NCBI RefSeq assembly: GCF_041381155.1
Contig: NC_091146.1
Location: 35,467,328 to 35,531,327 of the forward strand
Origin: Argopecten irradians
Taxonomy: Eukaryota; Mollusca; Bivalvia; Pectinida; Pectinidae
Reading direction: 5' to 3'
Length of the DNA stretch: 64,000 bases
Positions 45,930 to 56,270 of the stretch are shown piece after piece; positions within the stretch are counted from its first letter, which is position 1; each line of letters begins with the position of its first letter. The translations under genes were made by a program, and so were the position numbers. A model generated the notes under the pieces. The model was not told the origin of the DNA, did not search any database, and saw only the letters and a list, made by a program, of their open reading frames with translations.

Positions 45930-48900
45930 GTATCATAAGTCAAACTTTTATATCATAATTAATAATGATGTTGAAATTTACATAGAGTGAGCTTTAGACC
46001 AAATACAGGTATCTCAAGTCAAACTTTTATATCATAATTAATCATTATATTGAACTCTACATAGAGTGAGTTTTAGACCTAATATAGGTATCTCAATTTA
46101 AGTCAAACTTTTATGTTATGATTAATTTTTATCAAATAATGTTGGATTCTATGCAGAGTGACTTTGGTATTCTAGACCTAACACAGTAAATTCAATATTT
46201 ATATATTGATAAGAATTTTCATTTAATTTTTAATCCGCGAAAGTTAATCTTCACAAATTTGTTTTAAAATGGAAAGCGCAAAATGAAGTAGCCACAAATT
46301 AGAGTGTTTGTTTACAGAATCATGTGTTTACCATTTTCAGTGTTAGATTTTCGTTGTTTGATTGTGTAGTTAATTTGTTGTTATTTGTTTTGTAGGTTTT
46401 CGTGGAGACGCTGGATAAATGCTTCGAAAATGTTTGTGAACTGGATCTAATCTTTCATGTGGATAAGGTAAGGTATAGACGTCCTTTAGGCTGTCAATCC
46501 ACCGTCAATCCATCCTTCCTTTCATCTTTCTATCAATCTGTCCGTCAATCCAACTTTCCTGTCATCTTTCTATCAATCTGTCCGTCAATCCATCTCTCTA
46601 TTCATCTTTCTATCAATCTGTCCGTCAATGCATCTTTCCTTTCATCTTTCTATCAATCTGTCCGTCAATGCATCTTTCCTTTCATCTTTCTATCAATCTA
46701 TCCGTCAATCCATCTTTCCTTTCATCTTTCTATCAATCTGTCCGTCAATCCATCTTTTCTATTCATCTTTCTATCAATCTGTCCGTCAATCCATCTTTCC
46801 ATTCATCATTCTATCAATCCATCTGTTTACCCATCTTTCTATTCATCTTTCTATCAATCTTGCTGTCAATCCATCTATCAATCAATTTCAAAGAAGTAAC
46901 AATAATTTATTTCTTCATACTGTTGGTTCATAATTCTGAAAATTTTTCCGGGATATATAAATATTTGGGCCTCAAAGTACATGGTGATCATCATGCAGGT
47001 TTTTACATCTAATTCTTAACATTGCTTTTGTTTCTAATGTCTACTACCTGTAATTGGTTTCCAGGTAAAATACATTTAAATAGATCTGGTATGTATTTCT
47101 ATTGTCTGTTACCTGTAATTGATTTCCAGGTAAATTACATTTAAATAGATCTGGTATGTATTTCTATTGTCTGTTACCTGTAATTGATTTCCAGGTAAAT
47201 TACATTTAAATAGATCTGGTATGTATTTCTATTGTCTGTTACCTGTAATTGATTTCCAGGTAAAATACATTTAAATAGATCTGGTATGTATTTCTATTGT
47301 CTGTTACCTGTAATTGATTTCCAGGTAAATTACATTTAAATAGATCTGGTATGTATTTCTATTGTCTGTTACCTGTAATTGATTTCCAGGTAAATTACAT
47401 TTAAATAGATCTGGTATGTATTTCTATTGTCTGTTACCTGTAATTGATTTCCAGGTAAATTACATTTTAACAGATCTGGTGATATATTTCTATTGTTGTT
47501 TTTATTTCCAGGTAAATTACTTTTTGACAGATCTGGTGATATATTTCAATTGTTTTTATTTCCAGGTAAATTACTTTTTGACAGATCTGGTGATATATTC
47601 CAATTGTTTTTATTTCCAGGTAAATTACTTTTTGACAGATCTGGTGATATATTCCAATTGTTTTTATTTCCAGGTAAATTACTTTTTGACAGATCTGGTG
47701 ATATATTCCAATTGTTTTTATTTTCAGGTACATTACATCCTAACAGATCTGGTGATATGTTTCAATTTGTTTTTATTTCCAGGTACCTGGACGGTGGCCT
47801 GCGGGAGAACAGATCTGGTGATATATTTCAATTGTTTTTATTTCCAGGTACATTACATCCTAGCAGAATTAGTGATGGGAGGTATGGTCTTAGAAACAAA
47901 TATGACGGAAATAATTACACGGATTGAGGAACAAAATAAACTCGAAAAGTCAGAGGTAAGAAACATTGTCGCTGATTTTATCTCCAATATAATTATATAG
48001 AGAAAAAACATATCAGTACTAATCTTACCTATTCATCCCTAAAAACAACTATGAACTTGCCTTGTTCTGAGGCTGGAAGAGTCCACTGTGAAATTACAGG
48101 GGTGAATGAGTTTAAAAGGGTATTGTGTCTACTGCTTTCATAATAGGTAGCATAGATCATAATTAGTTTACTTTGGAGAGTTATCTGGAGTGAAATTAAG
48201 AGATGTACGTCTAGTGTGTTTTCTTTAAGATCTAGTAATTTGATGTCATGGCGGTTATGTATAGTTTTTCAGTTGTTATGTAACTTATAAGATTTACTTT
48301 TAACTGATTCTGTGTAGTTGCTTATATTTCCCTTGTGACTAGGTATACATTGTGATGTCATTATTTTGTGAGTAAAACCCATGTCGTTGTCTCTGAAAAA
48401 TATTTTTAAAATGGCATATTTGTATCCCTTAGCGATCCTAACACTCCATTTATTGTCATGCAGAACAGATTATCACTGATCTTGGCCATTTTTGTCTGTC
48501 ATCTCCAATTTGATACAGGCTCTCTGATTGGTCCACTCGCTCATCAGAGTCAATCAGAGAGCTTGTATCAAACTGGAGATGACAGACAAAAATGGCCAAG
48601 TGAGTGTATATTGAGGATCTGCACTTCAGGGATGCATTCGTTGAATGGATGGCAATTTTATTCAGTTTGTGCTCATTGGGGAATCAGGATCTAGGGATAT
48701 ACATGTAGTGTGTACTTTTCCGATTAACAATTTTTATACGAATTCTCGTAATTCAACTTGCGATATGAAATAAAATTCGCCCATCATATCATATAACATA
48801 GTGACCAGTAAGGAATTGTCTCCAATGTTAGCTAAAAGAATATCCAGATCGGATGATTTTTTGTGGTGTTCAGAGCATTTTGAAAATAATTACTCCCTTT

Positions 48901-51900
48901 TCTGGAAATGGGATACAGGTCAGAGTATCCAAGTATTTTTAGTATTTTTTTTTTTTTTTTTTTTCTGCGTCATTAACCTGTGTGCCAAGTAAGCTAAAAT
49001 ACGACCACATCCAAAATATCCCATTAAGTGATGGCATAGATGAGAAGGGGGGAGGGGGGATGTATATAGAGTTACTTTAGCAAACTCTTTTACACCATGT
49101 TTATGTTTATCACTCTTTCTTGCTGAACTTAAAGAAGTTTACTTAGCCGTCTAGTTTAAATAAATCAAATTTCATGCATGAGAGTTAATTTGAATTAACA
49201 AAAATTTATCAATTTCATAGAAAAGTAAGTTTTCATCCATTTCATCTTTACCACTTTGTTCAAATAAAGGAAGAAAAATAAAATTAAATTAAATGTTATG
49301 AACTTTTTAGTTTACCTAACAAGTTTTCATCCATTTCATTTTTGCCCTCGTGTTCAAATAGACAAAGAAATAGAAAAGACAATTAAATTTCACAAGTTTA
49401 ATTTGAATTTACTTAGCATAAATTTTTGAAATTTCAGAGAAGAGTAAGTTTTTGTCCATTTCATCTGTTCAGTCGTGTTCAAATAGACAAAGAAATAGAA
49501 AAGACAATTAAATTTCACAAGTTGAATTTGAATTTACTTAGCCTAAATTTATGAAATTTCTGAGAAAAGTAAGTTTTTGTCCATTTCATTTTTGCCCTCG
49601 TGTTCAAATAGACAAAGAAATAGAAAAGACAATTAAATTTCACAAGTTGAATTTGAATTTACTTAGCGTAAATTTATGAAATTTCAGAGAAAAGTAAGTT
49701 TTTGTCCATTTCATTTTTGCCCTCGTGTTCAAATAGACAAAGAAATAGAAAAGACAATTAAATTTCACAAGTTTAATTTGAATTTACTTAGCGTAAATTT
49801 TTGAAATTTCAGAGAAAAGTAAGTTTTTGTCCATTTCATCTGTTCAGTCTTGTTCAAATATCTAGGGGTTAAAAAAGAAAAGAAAATGAAATTTCATGAA
49901 CTTTTGAGTTTAATTTACATGAAATTTATCAAATTTCAGAGAAAAGTAAGTTTTCGTGCCTTTCCTCTTCTGTTTAGTCCCGGTGGTGACGCCAAGGTGA
50001 CATGAATGGTTTGGGTTGTTTCCTTTGTTTCCTATCCAATGCTATTAACTCAGTTTGAGATTTGTTCAGGGTTCATGATTTAACATCTGCTAACATCGTG
50101 TGTTGTTGACAAGATTAACAGAAGAATGTTTTGATCAGTCAAAGCTTTGTCTGAAAGCTGGAGTTGTTTTTGTATTTGATTATTTGAATGTGTTGTTTTT
50201 AGGTCATATGACCTTTAATCGTCATACTTCTTCCGCATTGTGCAAACTTTTCACATTTTGAACTTCTTCTCAAGTTCTATCGGTGGGGTTTGGCTGAAAC
50301 TTGCCTGGAATGATCCTGATATGATCTCGACAAAGTTTTGTTACATCTCTGGTTGATCCCCTTCACCTCTGGAATACAGTGACTGAGTGGTTCAGGTGTC
50401 TCAAATTCTACCACTAGCCCTCCACCTCTGTGTCACAGTGGCTGAGTGGTTAAGGTGTCTGACATTGTACCACTAGCCCTCCACCTCTTGTGTGGTAGCC
50501 TAGTGGTTATGGTGTCAGACATTGTACCACTAGCCCTCCACTTCCTCTGTGGTAGCCTAGTGGTTATGGTGTCAGACATTGTACCACTAGCCCTCCACTT
50601 CCTCTGTGGTAGCCTAGTGGTTATGGTGTCAGACATTGTACCACTAGCCCTCCACCTCTTCTGTGGTAGCCTAGTGGTTATGGTGTCAGACATTGTACCA
50701 CTAGTTCTATACTTGGGGCTTAGGATTTTAGGTATTGACTATAGTTGGTGATGTGACTGGCTTATGACATGCGATCTTCTAAATATAGTTTGATAAATCA
50801 TCTTGATTCTATATTTGATATTTTACATTCTATTAATAGAAAATTTTACAGATACCAGTAAGTAGACTCTTTGCCTGGGTTGTCGCAAGTCATTCTGACG
50901 ATGTATTTAGCTAAGGGGAGATAACTAACGCCACAAGTATATTACTAACCACAGTAGATAGTTATTTGGCATGTATATACAGTATAGAAATATTGGCCTT
51001 ATTGATCTGTTAACAGTGAAGGTCATTTAAGAATGGCCTCCCTTCTGTGCATTGTGTTGCATGTGTGAATGTGTGTATGTTTTGGGAGGCTGTGGTATGT
51101 TCATGCTGTGTCTCCATGTGATAGTGGAACTCTTGCCCTTTTTATAGTGCTGTCTCACTGAAGCATGTCAGCAGAGACTTTGAACAGCACACCTCACCCA
51201 GTCACATTATATGTACTGACACTGGGCAAACAATATTTACAGGTTTAATCCAATGAAGTTTTATCATTATCATACATAGTGATGGGAGTAGTGATGGGAA
51301 TCGGTTGCATTTTCATAATCGATTATCGGAATGTCAAAATCAATCGATTATAATCGGTTTTCAAATTCAGGAAACAATTGCTCTATTTATTGGAATTATA
51401 CACTATCCTGAGATTATTGCGATGTATAACTATGTTTGTAACCGCGAGAAATAACTACTAATATCACTTGAATTACGAGGTAATGTAATAATATTGTAAG
51501 AAAGCATGTCGGCTGCGACGGACTAATGTGTCATGATTTATACTGAACTGTACGGAAAGCATGTCTGTAGGGTAATAAAAATGGGCTAAATATTCAGTTG
51601 AATTATGATAAACAAAAGTTTTGTGACACAAATCTAAAGATTTAGGACCATTTTAAAAAAACTCTGATTAATTGGTTTTACAATTTCTTTGATGATCGGT
51701 TTAAAACAGAATTTCGACTGATTTTCAATTTTTTTCGATCATCGGCCCATCACTATACCTACGATTAATGAATTTTATAAGTTACAGTTTTTATACAGCT
51801 TAGCTTACTTTTTATCTATCAAGAGTCACAGCTTTAACTTTGTTAGGGTATACACGTCATGCTGTCAGTAGCACCCACGCTCTCAGTCAGTCGCTATTGA

Positions 51901-54900
51901 ATTCTCAGGGCAAATGGAAACAAGACATCGTGGACATGATTAAACAATTTATAATGAGTATCGTTGATGCTCTGTAGGTGGTGGAGCATCTTTAAGCTCC
52001 CTGAAGCAGAAGAGGTGAAAATTGAGTGTTCAAAAGTAGGAAAGGGCAAATTGAGTACTAAGATATGAGAGGGCAAATTGAGTGCTAAAAGTAGGAGAGG
52101 GCAAGTTGAGTACTAGAAATAGGAGTGGGCACATAGAGTACTAAAAGTAGGAAAGGGCAAGTTGAGTACTAGAAATAGGAGAGGGCAAATTGAGTGCTAA
52201 AAGTAGGAAAGGGCAAGTTGAGTACTAGAAATAGGAGAGGGCACATAGAGTACTAAAAGTAGGAGAGGGCAAGTTGAGTACTAGAAATAGGAGAGGGCAC
52301 ATAGAGTACTAAAAGTAGGAAAGGGCAAGTTGAGTACTAGAAATAGGAGTGGGCACATAGAGTACTAAATGTAGGAAAGGGCAAGTTGAGTACTAGAAAT
52401 AGGAGTGGGCACATAGAGTACTAAAAGTAGGAAAGGGCAAGTTGAGTACTAGAAATAGGAGAGGGCACATAGAGTACTAAAAGTAGGAGAGGGCAAGTTG
52501 AGTACTAGAAATAGGGGAGGGCACATAGAGTACTAAAAGTAGGAGAGGGCAAGTTGAGTACTAGAAATAGGAGAGGGCACATATAGTACTAAAAGTAGGA
52601 GAGGGTAAGTTGAGAACTAGAAATAGGAGAGGGCAAATTAAATACTTGAAGTAGGAGAGAGCTTATTAATTATAAGTTTTATTATAATTCACCATAAAAA
52701 AGGGATATTATTAATATGATTCACTGGATATAAATTCAGAGATCATTCATCTGAAAAAAAAGTTTTATTCAATTGAACTGAAAAGAAGGGTAAAAAGATA
52801 TTATCGCAAATATTAATGTATACATGTAGTTGTTAAACTTCGCGGGTGTAACATTTTGTGATTTACTGCTCTGAACCTATTCGTTGGGATTTATTTTCGC
52901 GACTTATCTTTATAGCCTTTTAAAGTCCCATTCTTATGACAAACTATAATATGTGAAACCATGATTTTAATAAATTTCACAATTTTGGATAGAACCGCGA
53001 ATTTTGCAAAATTAAACCCTGCGAATATTAGCCACTATATAGTACTTTACACCTTTGTGTAAGCTGCAGTGAGAATGACATTCTCAGGTTTGGTGATAGG
53101 TACAGCACATTGTTATGTTGCTTGTAGTGGTTATAGTACCACAGTTATATTTAATGCAGCGTTAATATATCCATAGCTTTGTATAGTATACATGTATTTA
53201 TTACAAGATCCGCCTTGTATAATTATATCCAGTGATTTCGCCCATGTCTTGTTTTTGCATATGTCACTAGTGTAATATAACCTTGATCGATATTCATTGG
53301 CTGGACATGTACATTCATAGTGACTAGGCATCAGTAAACAATGACGTGCTCACTATGAATTTCCAACCAATGAAAAGGGCTTCAGGTGATATTCAAAAAT
53401 GTTGTGACAAAATGGCCGCTTCTTCTGGATTTTTTGCAACACAATTTGACGTTGAGACTGTTCGAAATGTAGGTTGTTGTGGTTGTATGATACCAGATTC
53501 TTTGTGTTCATTTCATGTGAGATTTTATGAAATGTGTCTCGAAGATTTGATTTTAATAAAAAAAACTTCTTAGACTCAGTTTATATACAATTTGGTTAAT
53601 TTACTGGAACTAACCATTATTGTGAAGCATGGGTAGAACAAGATCATAAGAAAGTTTCTATAAGCCTTAATGCTTATCTCCCCTGAATGAAAATCGGAAT
53701 GAAATCTTCCAAATCTCCTGAGGCAAACTCGATTTGCACTTTATTTCCGTGCTTCTAGACAGAAGAGCTTCCCAGAAGTGTTAGTTTAGAAGTAGAAGAG
53801 GACAAATCAAGTTAGCCTCTATAATTCTCACCTGCATTTGTTTAATGTATAGTTGTTAATTTGTGTGGATGTAACATTAAGGAATTAAATCTCACAGGTT
53901 TATTTTCACCAATCATATTTGTGGCTTTCGAAAAACGTCTTTCATCATTTACTATATAGACAGATATTTTTGCTGGGATGATATTTTAGCGATTTAGCGG
54001 GACATTGATATGATCGCAAACATTTCCGCAAAATATTGAGAAATGGTTGAACGATATATACACTTCAATACAATTTTGGTCCGCGGAAATAACCAGCTGT
54101 ACTATATTGATAGAAAACTCCAGTCAATTTTTAAATCTGCTAATCTTTGCAAACTTGTTTTGAAATAGAAAAAATAGCAAAATTTAATAGCCACTTAAGA
54201 AAGTTGGATTACAGTGTAATGACAATCAAAATCTGTTTCTAAGAGGAGACAACTCTGATGGAATAGAGGTAACTCAGTCTGTATGTTTGGATCATGTTTT
54301 TTTTTTTTTTTTTTTTTGTTGATTCGTGTTCTGGTCAACATTTCAGGGAGAATGTTCAAAGCCACATAGACATTGTAGCTGCTTGTCTGCATGAAAAACA
54401 AAAATTATGGTCGAAAATTTGGCCGCGGAAGTTTGTTACTTTAGATGAAAATCATAAGTGACACATTTGTTTGTACAGTTGAGTCAATATGCTGTGTCTT
54501 TTACACATGATTGACATACTTAGTTATGCTGTGTCTTTTACATGTGAGTGATGAAAATGAAGATGAATGTTTGTTTTACTGCTGTTTCCAGCATGTATAT
54601 GTACATGTTTCTTCTTGTCATCATTAAACTGTAGTTTTTATATGAAGAAGCTGAATAGAAATGAAGAGCAATGGAATCAGAAACGTTGAAATTTCGGTTT
54701 GATTAGTGGTACTAATTAAAAGAAATAGGTCTGAAATTATACATTGGGTAATGAATATCATTCTTATTGATGCTCCACCTCTGACAAATGGTATTTTTTC
54801 TCTATCCATAAAAAGGAACAGACGATTTAGTATTTTTCTTCAGTTACAAAAGTTACTTACTTAATTTACACCATTACCACAATTGAAAAGTTTGAGCTTC

Positions 54901-55934
54901 TAGTTTTACTTCAAGATAAAAATATTAAAAAACAATTACCCTAATTGCATCCCGAAAAAAATCCATGGTACAATGTCCTATATGGAATGAAGTGCTGATT
55001 GTGCATGCACCAAAAGCAAAATAAATGATTATATATCAATTTTTGTGTTAATTAGACATATCTATTCATGATTAAACAACAATTATTGTTCAAGTGATGA
55101 TTATCCTTTATGCTCTGTCGGTGGTGGAGCATTTTTAATTACCATTTTAGGTGAGGATTTAAAACTGTATTTACAATTATGTGCAAACATCTTAATTGTT
55201 TTAGTAAGAATTTGTACTAAGGGTACAGACCGTGATTTCTCCAAACAGACTTAAGTCGCACATTTAAACTTAAGTTACAGAAGGAGAAAAACTGAAGTTT
55301 TAACTTCACATGTTCCACCGCCGACAGAGCATGAATTATTTTTATCATTTGAACAATAAATTGTGTTTATATGTGTCTAATTAATACAAAAATGCATATA
55401 AAGTAATTCAGTTTGGTTTTGGTGCATGCACATATAGGACATAGTGCCATGGGTTTTTTTTTCGAGATGCAATTAATTATTTCTAATATTTTTATATTGA
55501 ATTAAAATAAAAAGCTCAAACTTTTCAGTTGTGATAATGGTGTAAACTAACTTTTATAACTGAAGAAAAATTTGTCTGCTCCTCTTTTTAATAAAAAAAA
55601 AACCACACCATTTTTTAGTGGTGGAGCATCTTTCACTATTTATTGAAATATGAATTAAATGAACACTTGGAAGAGAAATAACCCAACTAGATAATGATAT
55701 GAGACTTAAAAGAAAATACATCACCTAAAATGTTTATAATGACATAGTTGCCTTCTTTGAACTAATTTTTTTTCACTTCAGTACTTTCAGTACTTTGATT
55801 GTTGTGTGTTGCAGGCGGGAATATCGGCGGCCCCGGCCCGGGCAGTGTCCGCCGTCAAGGATATGAACATCCCACAGAAAATCAAAGACATGAAGATGCC
55901 AGACCTTCCATCCATAGGAAACCTGAAGTTTTAA
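45818..55934 (+). CDS. AP3S1/AP3S2: AP-3 complex subunit sigma (C-terminal four exons)
   Basis: The coding exons are 45818-45929, 46396-46467, 47848-47955 and 55815-55934, with GT-AG introns and compatible phases. Together they encode about 150 residues, ending in the stop at 55934. The text is near-identical to animal AP-3 sigma: LIGGSDYKLIYRHYATLYFV, ETLDKCFENVCELDLIFHVD, MGGMVLETNMTEI, NKLEKSE, APARAVSAVK. AP-3 sigma is the small subunit of the AP-3 adaptor, which sorts cargo from endosomes to lysosomes and related organelles. Animal proteins are about 190 residues and start MIKAIL; the first ~50 residues are missing from what I can find. Sigma-1 versus sigma-2 cannot be decided, since invertebrates usually have one. 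Confidence 0.95.
45930..46190 (+). repeat. Tandem copies of the preceding exon's 3' edge and donor
   Basis: The exon end AGAGTGAGCTTGG..TTTAGACC..ATACAG|GTATC recurs three times in the intron. Donor-like AG|GTATCTC follow at 46009 and 46088, 79 bp apart, and a copy without GT lies at about 46187. Each copy also carries the flanking GTCAAACTTTTATATCATAA. So the exon-intron boundary itself was tandemly duplicated. Confidence 0.85.
46396..46467 (+). CDS. AP3S1/AP3S2: AP3S 72-nt exon VFVETLDKCFENV
   Basis: The acceptor TTGTTTTGTAG precedes 46396 and the donor GATAAG|GTAAGG follows 46467. It encodes exactly 24 residues, VFVETLDKCFENVCELD then LIFHVDK, in phase 0 at both ends. This is a highly conserved part of the sigma longin-like fold. 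Use of the next acceptor (47847) joins HVDK to VHYILAE as in other animals. Confidence 0.97.
46485..46890. repeat. 40-bp pyrimidine-rich minisatellite
   Basis: About ten copies of a ~40-bp unit containing TCTTTCTATCAATCTGTCCG and TCAATCCATCTTTCC. It starts only ~20 bp after the donor at 46467. The long pyrimidine tracts lack a strong CAG acceptor. Open frames across it are periodic (FYQSVRQS) and are rejected as genes. Confidence 0.9.
47000..47847 (+). repeat. Array of 65-bp and 54-bp units carrying splice-acceptor copies
   Basis: Fourteen T-rich TTTCCAG (one TTTTCAG) ends occur at 47064, 47129, 47194, 47259, 47324, 47389, 47454, 47511, 47565, 47619, 47673, 47727, 47782 and 47847. Only the last fits the conserved exon. 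Early spacing is 65 bp, later 54 bp. Most copies are followed at once by GTAAAT or GTAAAA, and later copies by a mutated start of the real exon: ACAGATCTGGTGATAT against TAGCAGAATTAGTGAT. The array therefore derives from the acceptor and first ~30 bp of the next exon. Confidence 0.9.
47848..47955 (+). CDS. AP3S1/AP3S2: AP3S exon VHYILAELVMGGMVLETN
   Basis: The acceptor TTTTTATTTCCAG ends at 47847 and the donor TCAGAG|GTAAGAAA follows 47955. It encodes 36 residues from VHYILAELVMGGMVLETNMT to EEQNKLEKSE, phase 0 at both ends. The start is chosen by homology to AP-3 sigma. The reading frame stays open upstream through six tandem unit boundaries back to 47416. Confidence 0.97.
47956..48480. other. 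AP3S last intron, left part, nothing recognised
   Basis: The intron from 47956 to 55814 is about 7.9 kb. Its first 520 bp are AT-rich with no repeat or exon that I can identify. Confidence 0.5.
48481..48600. repeat. 120-bp near-perfect hairpin (50-bp arms, 20-bp loop)
   Basis: The left arm is 48481-48530, the loop 48531-48550 and the right arm 48551-48600. The arms match at 48 of 50 positions; they run from CTTGGCCATTTTTGTCTGTC to TCTCTGATTG on the left and mirror it on the right. One mismatch would be a G:U pair in RNA. The symmetry ends abruptly at both sides, as expected for a fold-back MITE. If transcribed with AP3S pre-mRNA it would form a long double-stranded stem. Confidence 0.9.
49140..49970. 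repeat. 125-bp tandem repeat, about seven units
   Basis: GTAAGTTTT recurs at 49444, 49569, 49694, 49819 and 49946, with more diverged units to the left from about 49226. Units contain TCAAATAGACAAAGAAATAG, AATTAAATTTCACAAGTT and AAATTTCAGAGAAAAGTAAG. The last of these combines an acceptor-like TTTCAG, the six bases AGAAAA and a donor-like GTAAGT. It lies within the last AP3S intron. Confidence 0.85.
50385..50705 (+). repeat. Tandem copies of a SINE tRNA-like head (63-bp units)
   Basis: Five units of about 63 bp with GCC(T/G)AGTGGTTA(T/A)GGTGTC(A/T)GAC and ATTGTACCACTAGCCCTCCAC. The first part is an A-box-like tRNA-Leu/Ser head as in the SINEs at 14620 and 60480. The B-box and body are absent. 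The same head unit is repeated at 62750-62960 in the ACO1 intron. Confidence 0.8.
50706..51277. other. AP3S intron, nothing recognised
   Basis: Single-copy-looking AT-rich sequence with no repeat or exon seen. Confidence 0.4.
51278..51754. mobile_element. hAT-like MITE candidate
   Basis: Terminal AGTGATGGG (51278 or 51290) and CCCATCACT (51746-51754) form inverted ends. ATCGATTAT/GATCATCGG-type segments lie inside both ends. AGTGATGGG-ended non-autonomous elements are typical of hAT relatives. I could not find a convincing 8-bp target duplication, so the family call is tentative. Confidence 0.5.
51960..52000. repeat. Fragment of the GATGCTCCACC MITE family
   Basis: GATGCTCTGTAGGTGGTGGAGCATCTTTAA-like text (about 51968-51995) matches the termini of the elements at 54767-55640 and 61366-61455. 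Confidence 0.5.
52010..52660. repeat. 28-bp minisatellite in 56-bp dimers
   Basis: About 23 units of 28 bp. They alternate between GAGTACTAAAAGTAGGAGAG + GGCAAGTT and GAGTACTAGAAATAGGAGAG + GGCACATA, so the true period is a 56-bp dimer (for example starts at 52444, 52472 and 52500). It lies within the last AP3S intron. Confidence 0.9.
52661..54765. other. AP3S intron with degraded CGCGAA-type repeats
   Basis: The stretches 52840-53045 and about 53850-54190 contain degraded members of a family with TTCGCGGGTGTAAC / GCGGTTC-like and TTTTGCAAAATTAAA segments in both orientations. Related sequence is at 58020-58200 and 61028-61243. The 53340-53570 stretch has a 75-codon open frame without motif or splice context and is not called. 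A poly-T run lies at 54298. Confidence 0.45.
54767..55640. mobile_element. Large inverted pair of a GATGCTCCACC MITE
   Basis: The left arm, about 54769-55135, runs from GATGCTCCACCTCTGACAAA to GCTCTGTCGGTGGTGGAGCA. The right arm, about 55305-55635, is its diverged reverse complement, from TGTTCCACCGCCGACAGAGC to GTGGTGGAGCATC. They share TGGTGCATGCAC, ATTAATTAGACA-like and TTTACACCATTA blocks. The spacer of about 170 bp is unrelated. Either two elements inserted head-to-head or it is a fold-back element. Confidence 0.75.
55815..55934 (+). CDS. AP3S1/AP3S2: AP3S last exon, APARAVSAVK tail
   Basis: The acceptor TGTGTGTTGCAG ends at 55814. It encodes 39 residues, AGISAAPARAVSAVKDMNIP then QKIKDMKMPDLPSIGNLKF, and TAA at 55932-55934. 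The Ala/Pro stretch and the LPSIGNLKF end match the C-terminal tail of AP-3 sigma. GC content is higher at its start than in the flanks. Phase 0 fits the upstream exon. Confidence 0.97.
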   Translation, partial: AGISAAPARAVSAVKDMNIPQKIKDMKMPDLPSIGNLKF

Positions 55935-55965
55935 CCTCCGTCAACTGGGCTGTGCAATCTGGGTT

Positions 55966-56270
55966 TACTGTGAAATCATTATATTTTGTGGGGGTTTAAT
56001 TTTTGTGGCTTAAGTTTTCTGCCCCAAATCATTGAATTTATATCCCCATGAAAGCAGATCTTTATTTTAATGGTATGTTAGTTTATGCGTTCCTAGAATG
56101 ATTAATACCCAAATGTAGAAAGTCTGTTTTGGGCATACAATAAAATGTTCCAAGCACAAATAAACTGCCATGTGTAAGGTCATCTCCCCAGAAATTTGAG
56201 TGCTGAAGAAATTTCGAAATTTTTTAATCCACAAAAATTGAGCTCAACCAAAATAAAAGATTTCACAGTA
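55966..56270. mobile_element. TACTGTGAAATC MITE in the AP3S 3' UTR
   Basis: The left end TACTGTGAAATCATTATATT and the right end AAAGATTTCACAGTA form inverted termini, only 32 bp after the AP3S stop. An AATAAA lies at 56139-56144 inside the element. A relative with TTACTGTAAACAAATTC / TTTGTTTACAGGTA ends is at 61028-61243. Confidence 0.75.

Noticed and set aside
46402..47012. Plus-strand frames of 101-165 codons after exon 46396-46467
   Set aside because: They read through a clear donor at 46467 into a 40-bp pyrimidine minisatellite.
47416..48000. 194-codon plus-strand frame treated as a single gene
   Set aside because: It is the AP3S exon 47848-47955 plus tandem intron units upstream and intron downstream; homology supports only the exon.
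50433..50751. Frames of 86 and 101 codons over the SINE-head array
   Set aside because: 63 is a multiple of three, giving periodic peptides on both strands; tRNA-like repeat, not a gene.
53346..53573. 75-codon frame inside the last AP3S intron
   Set aside because: No conserved motif, no splice sites of quality, and inside a confirmed intron.
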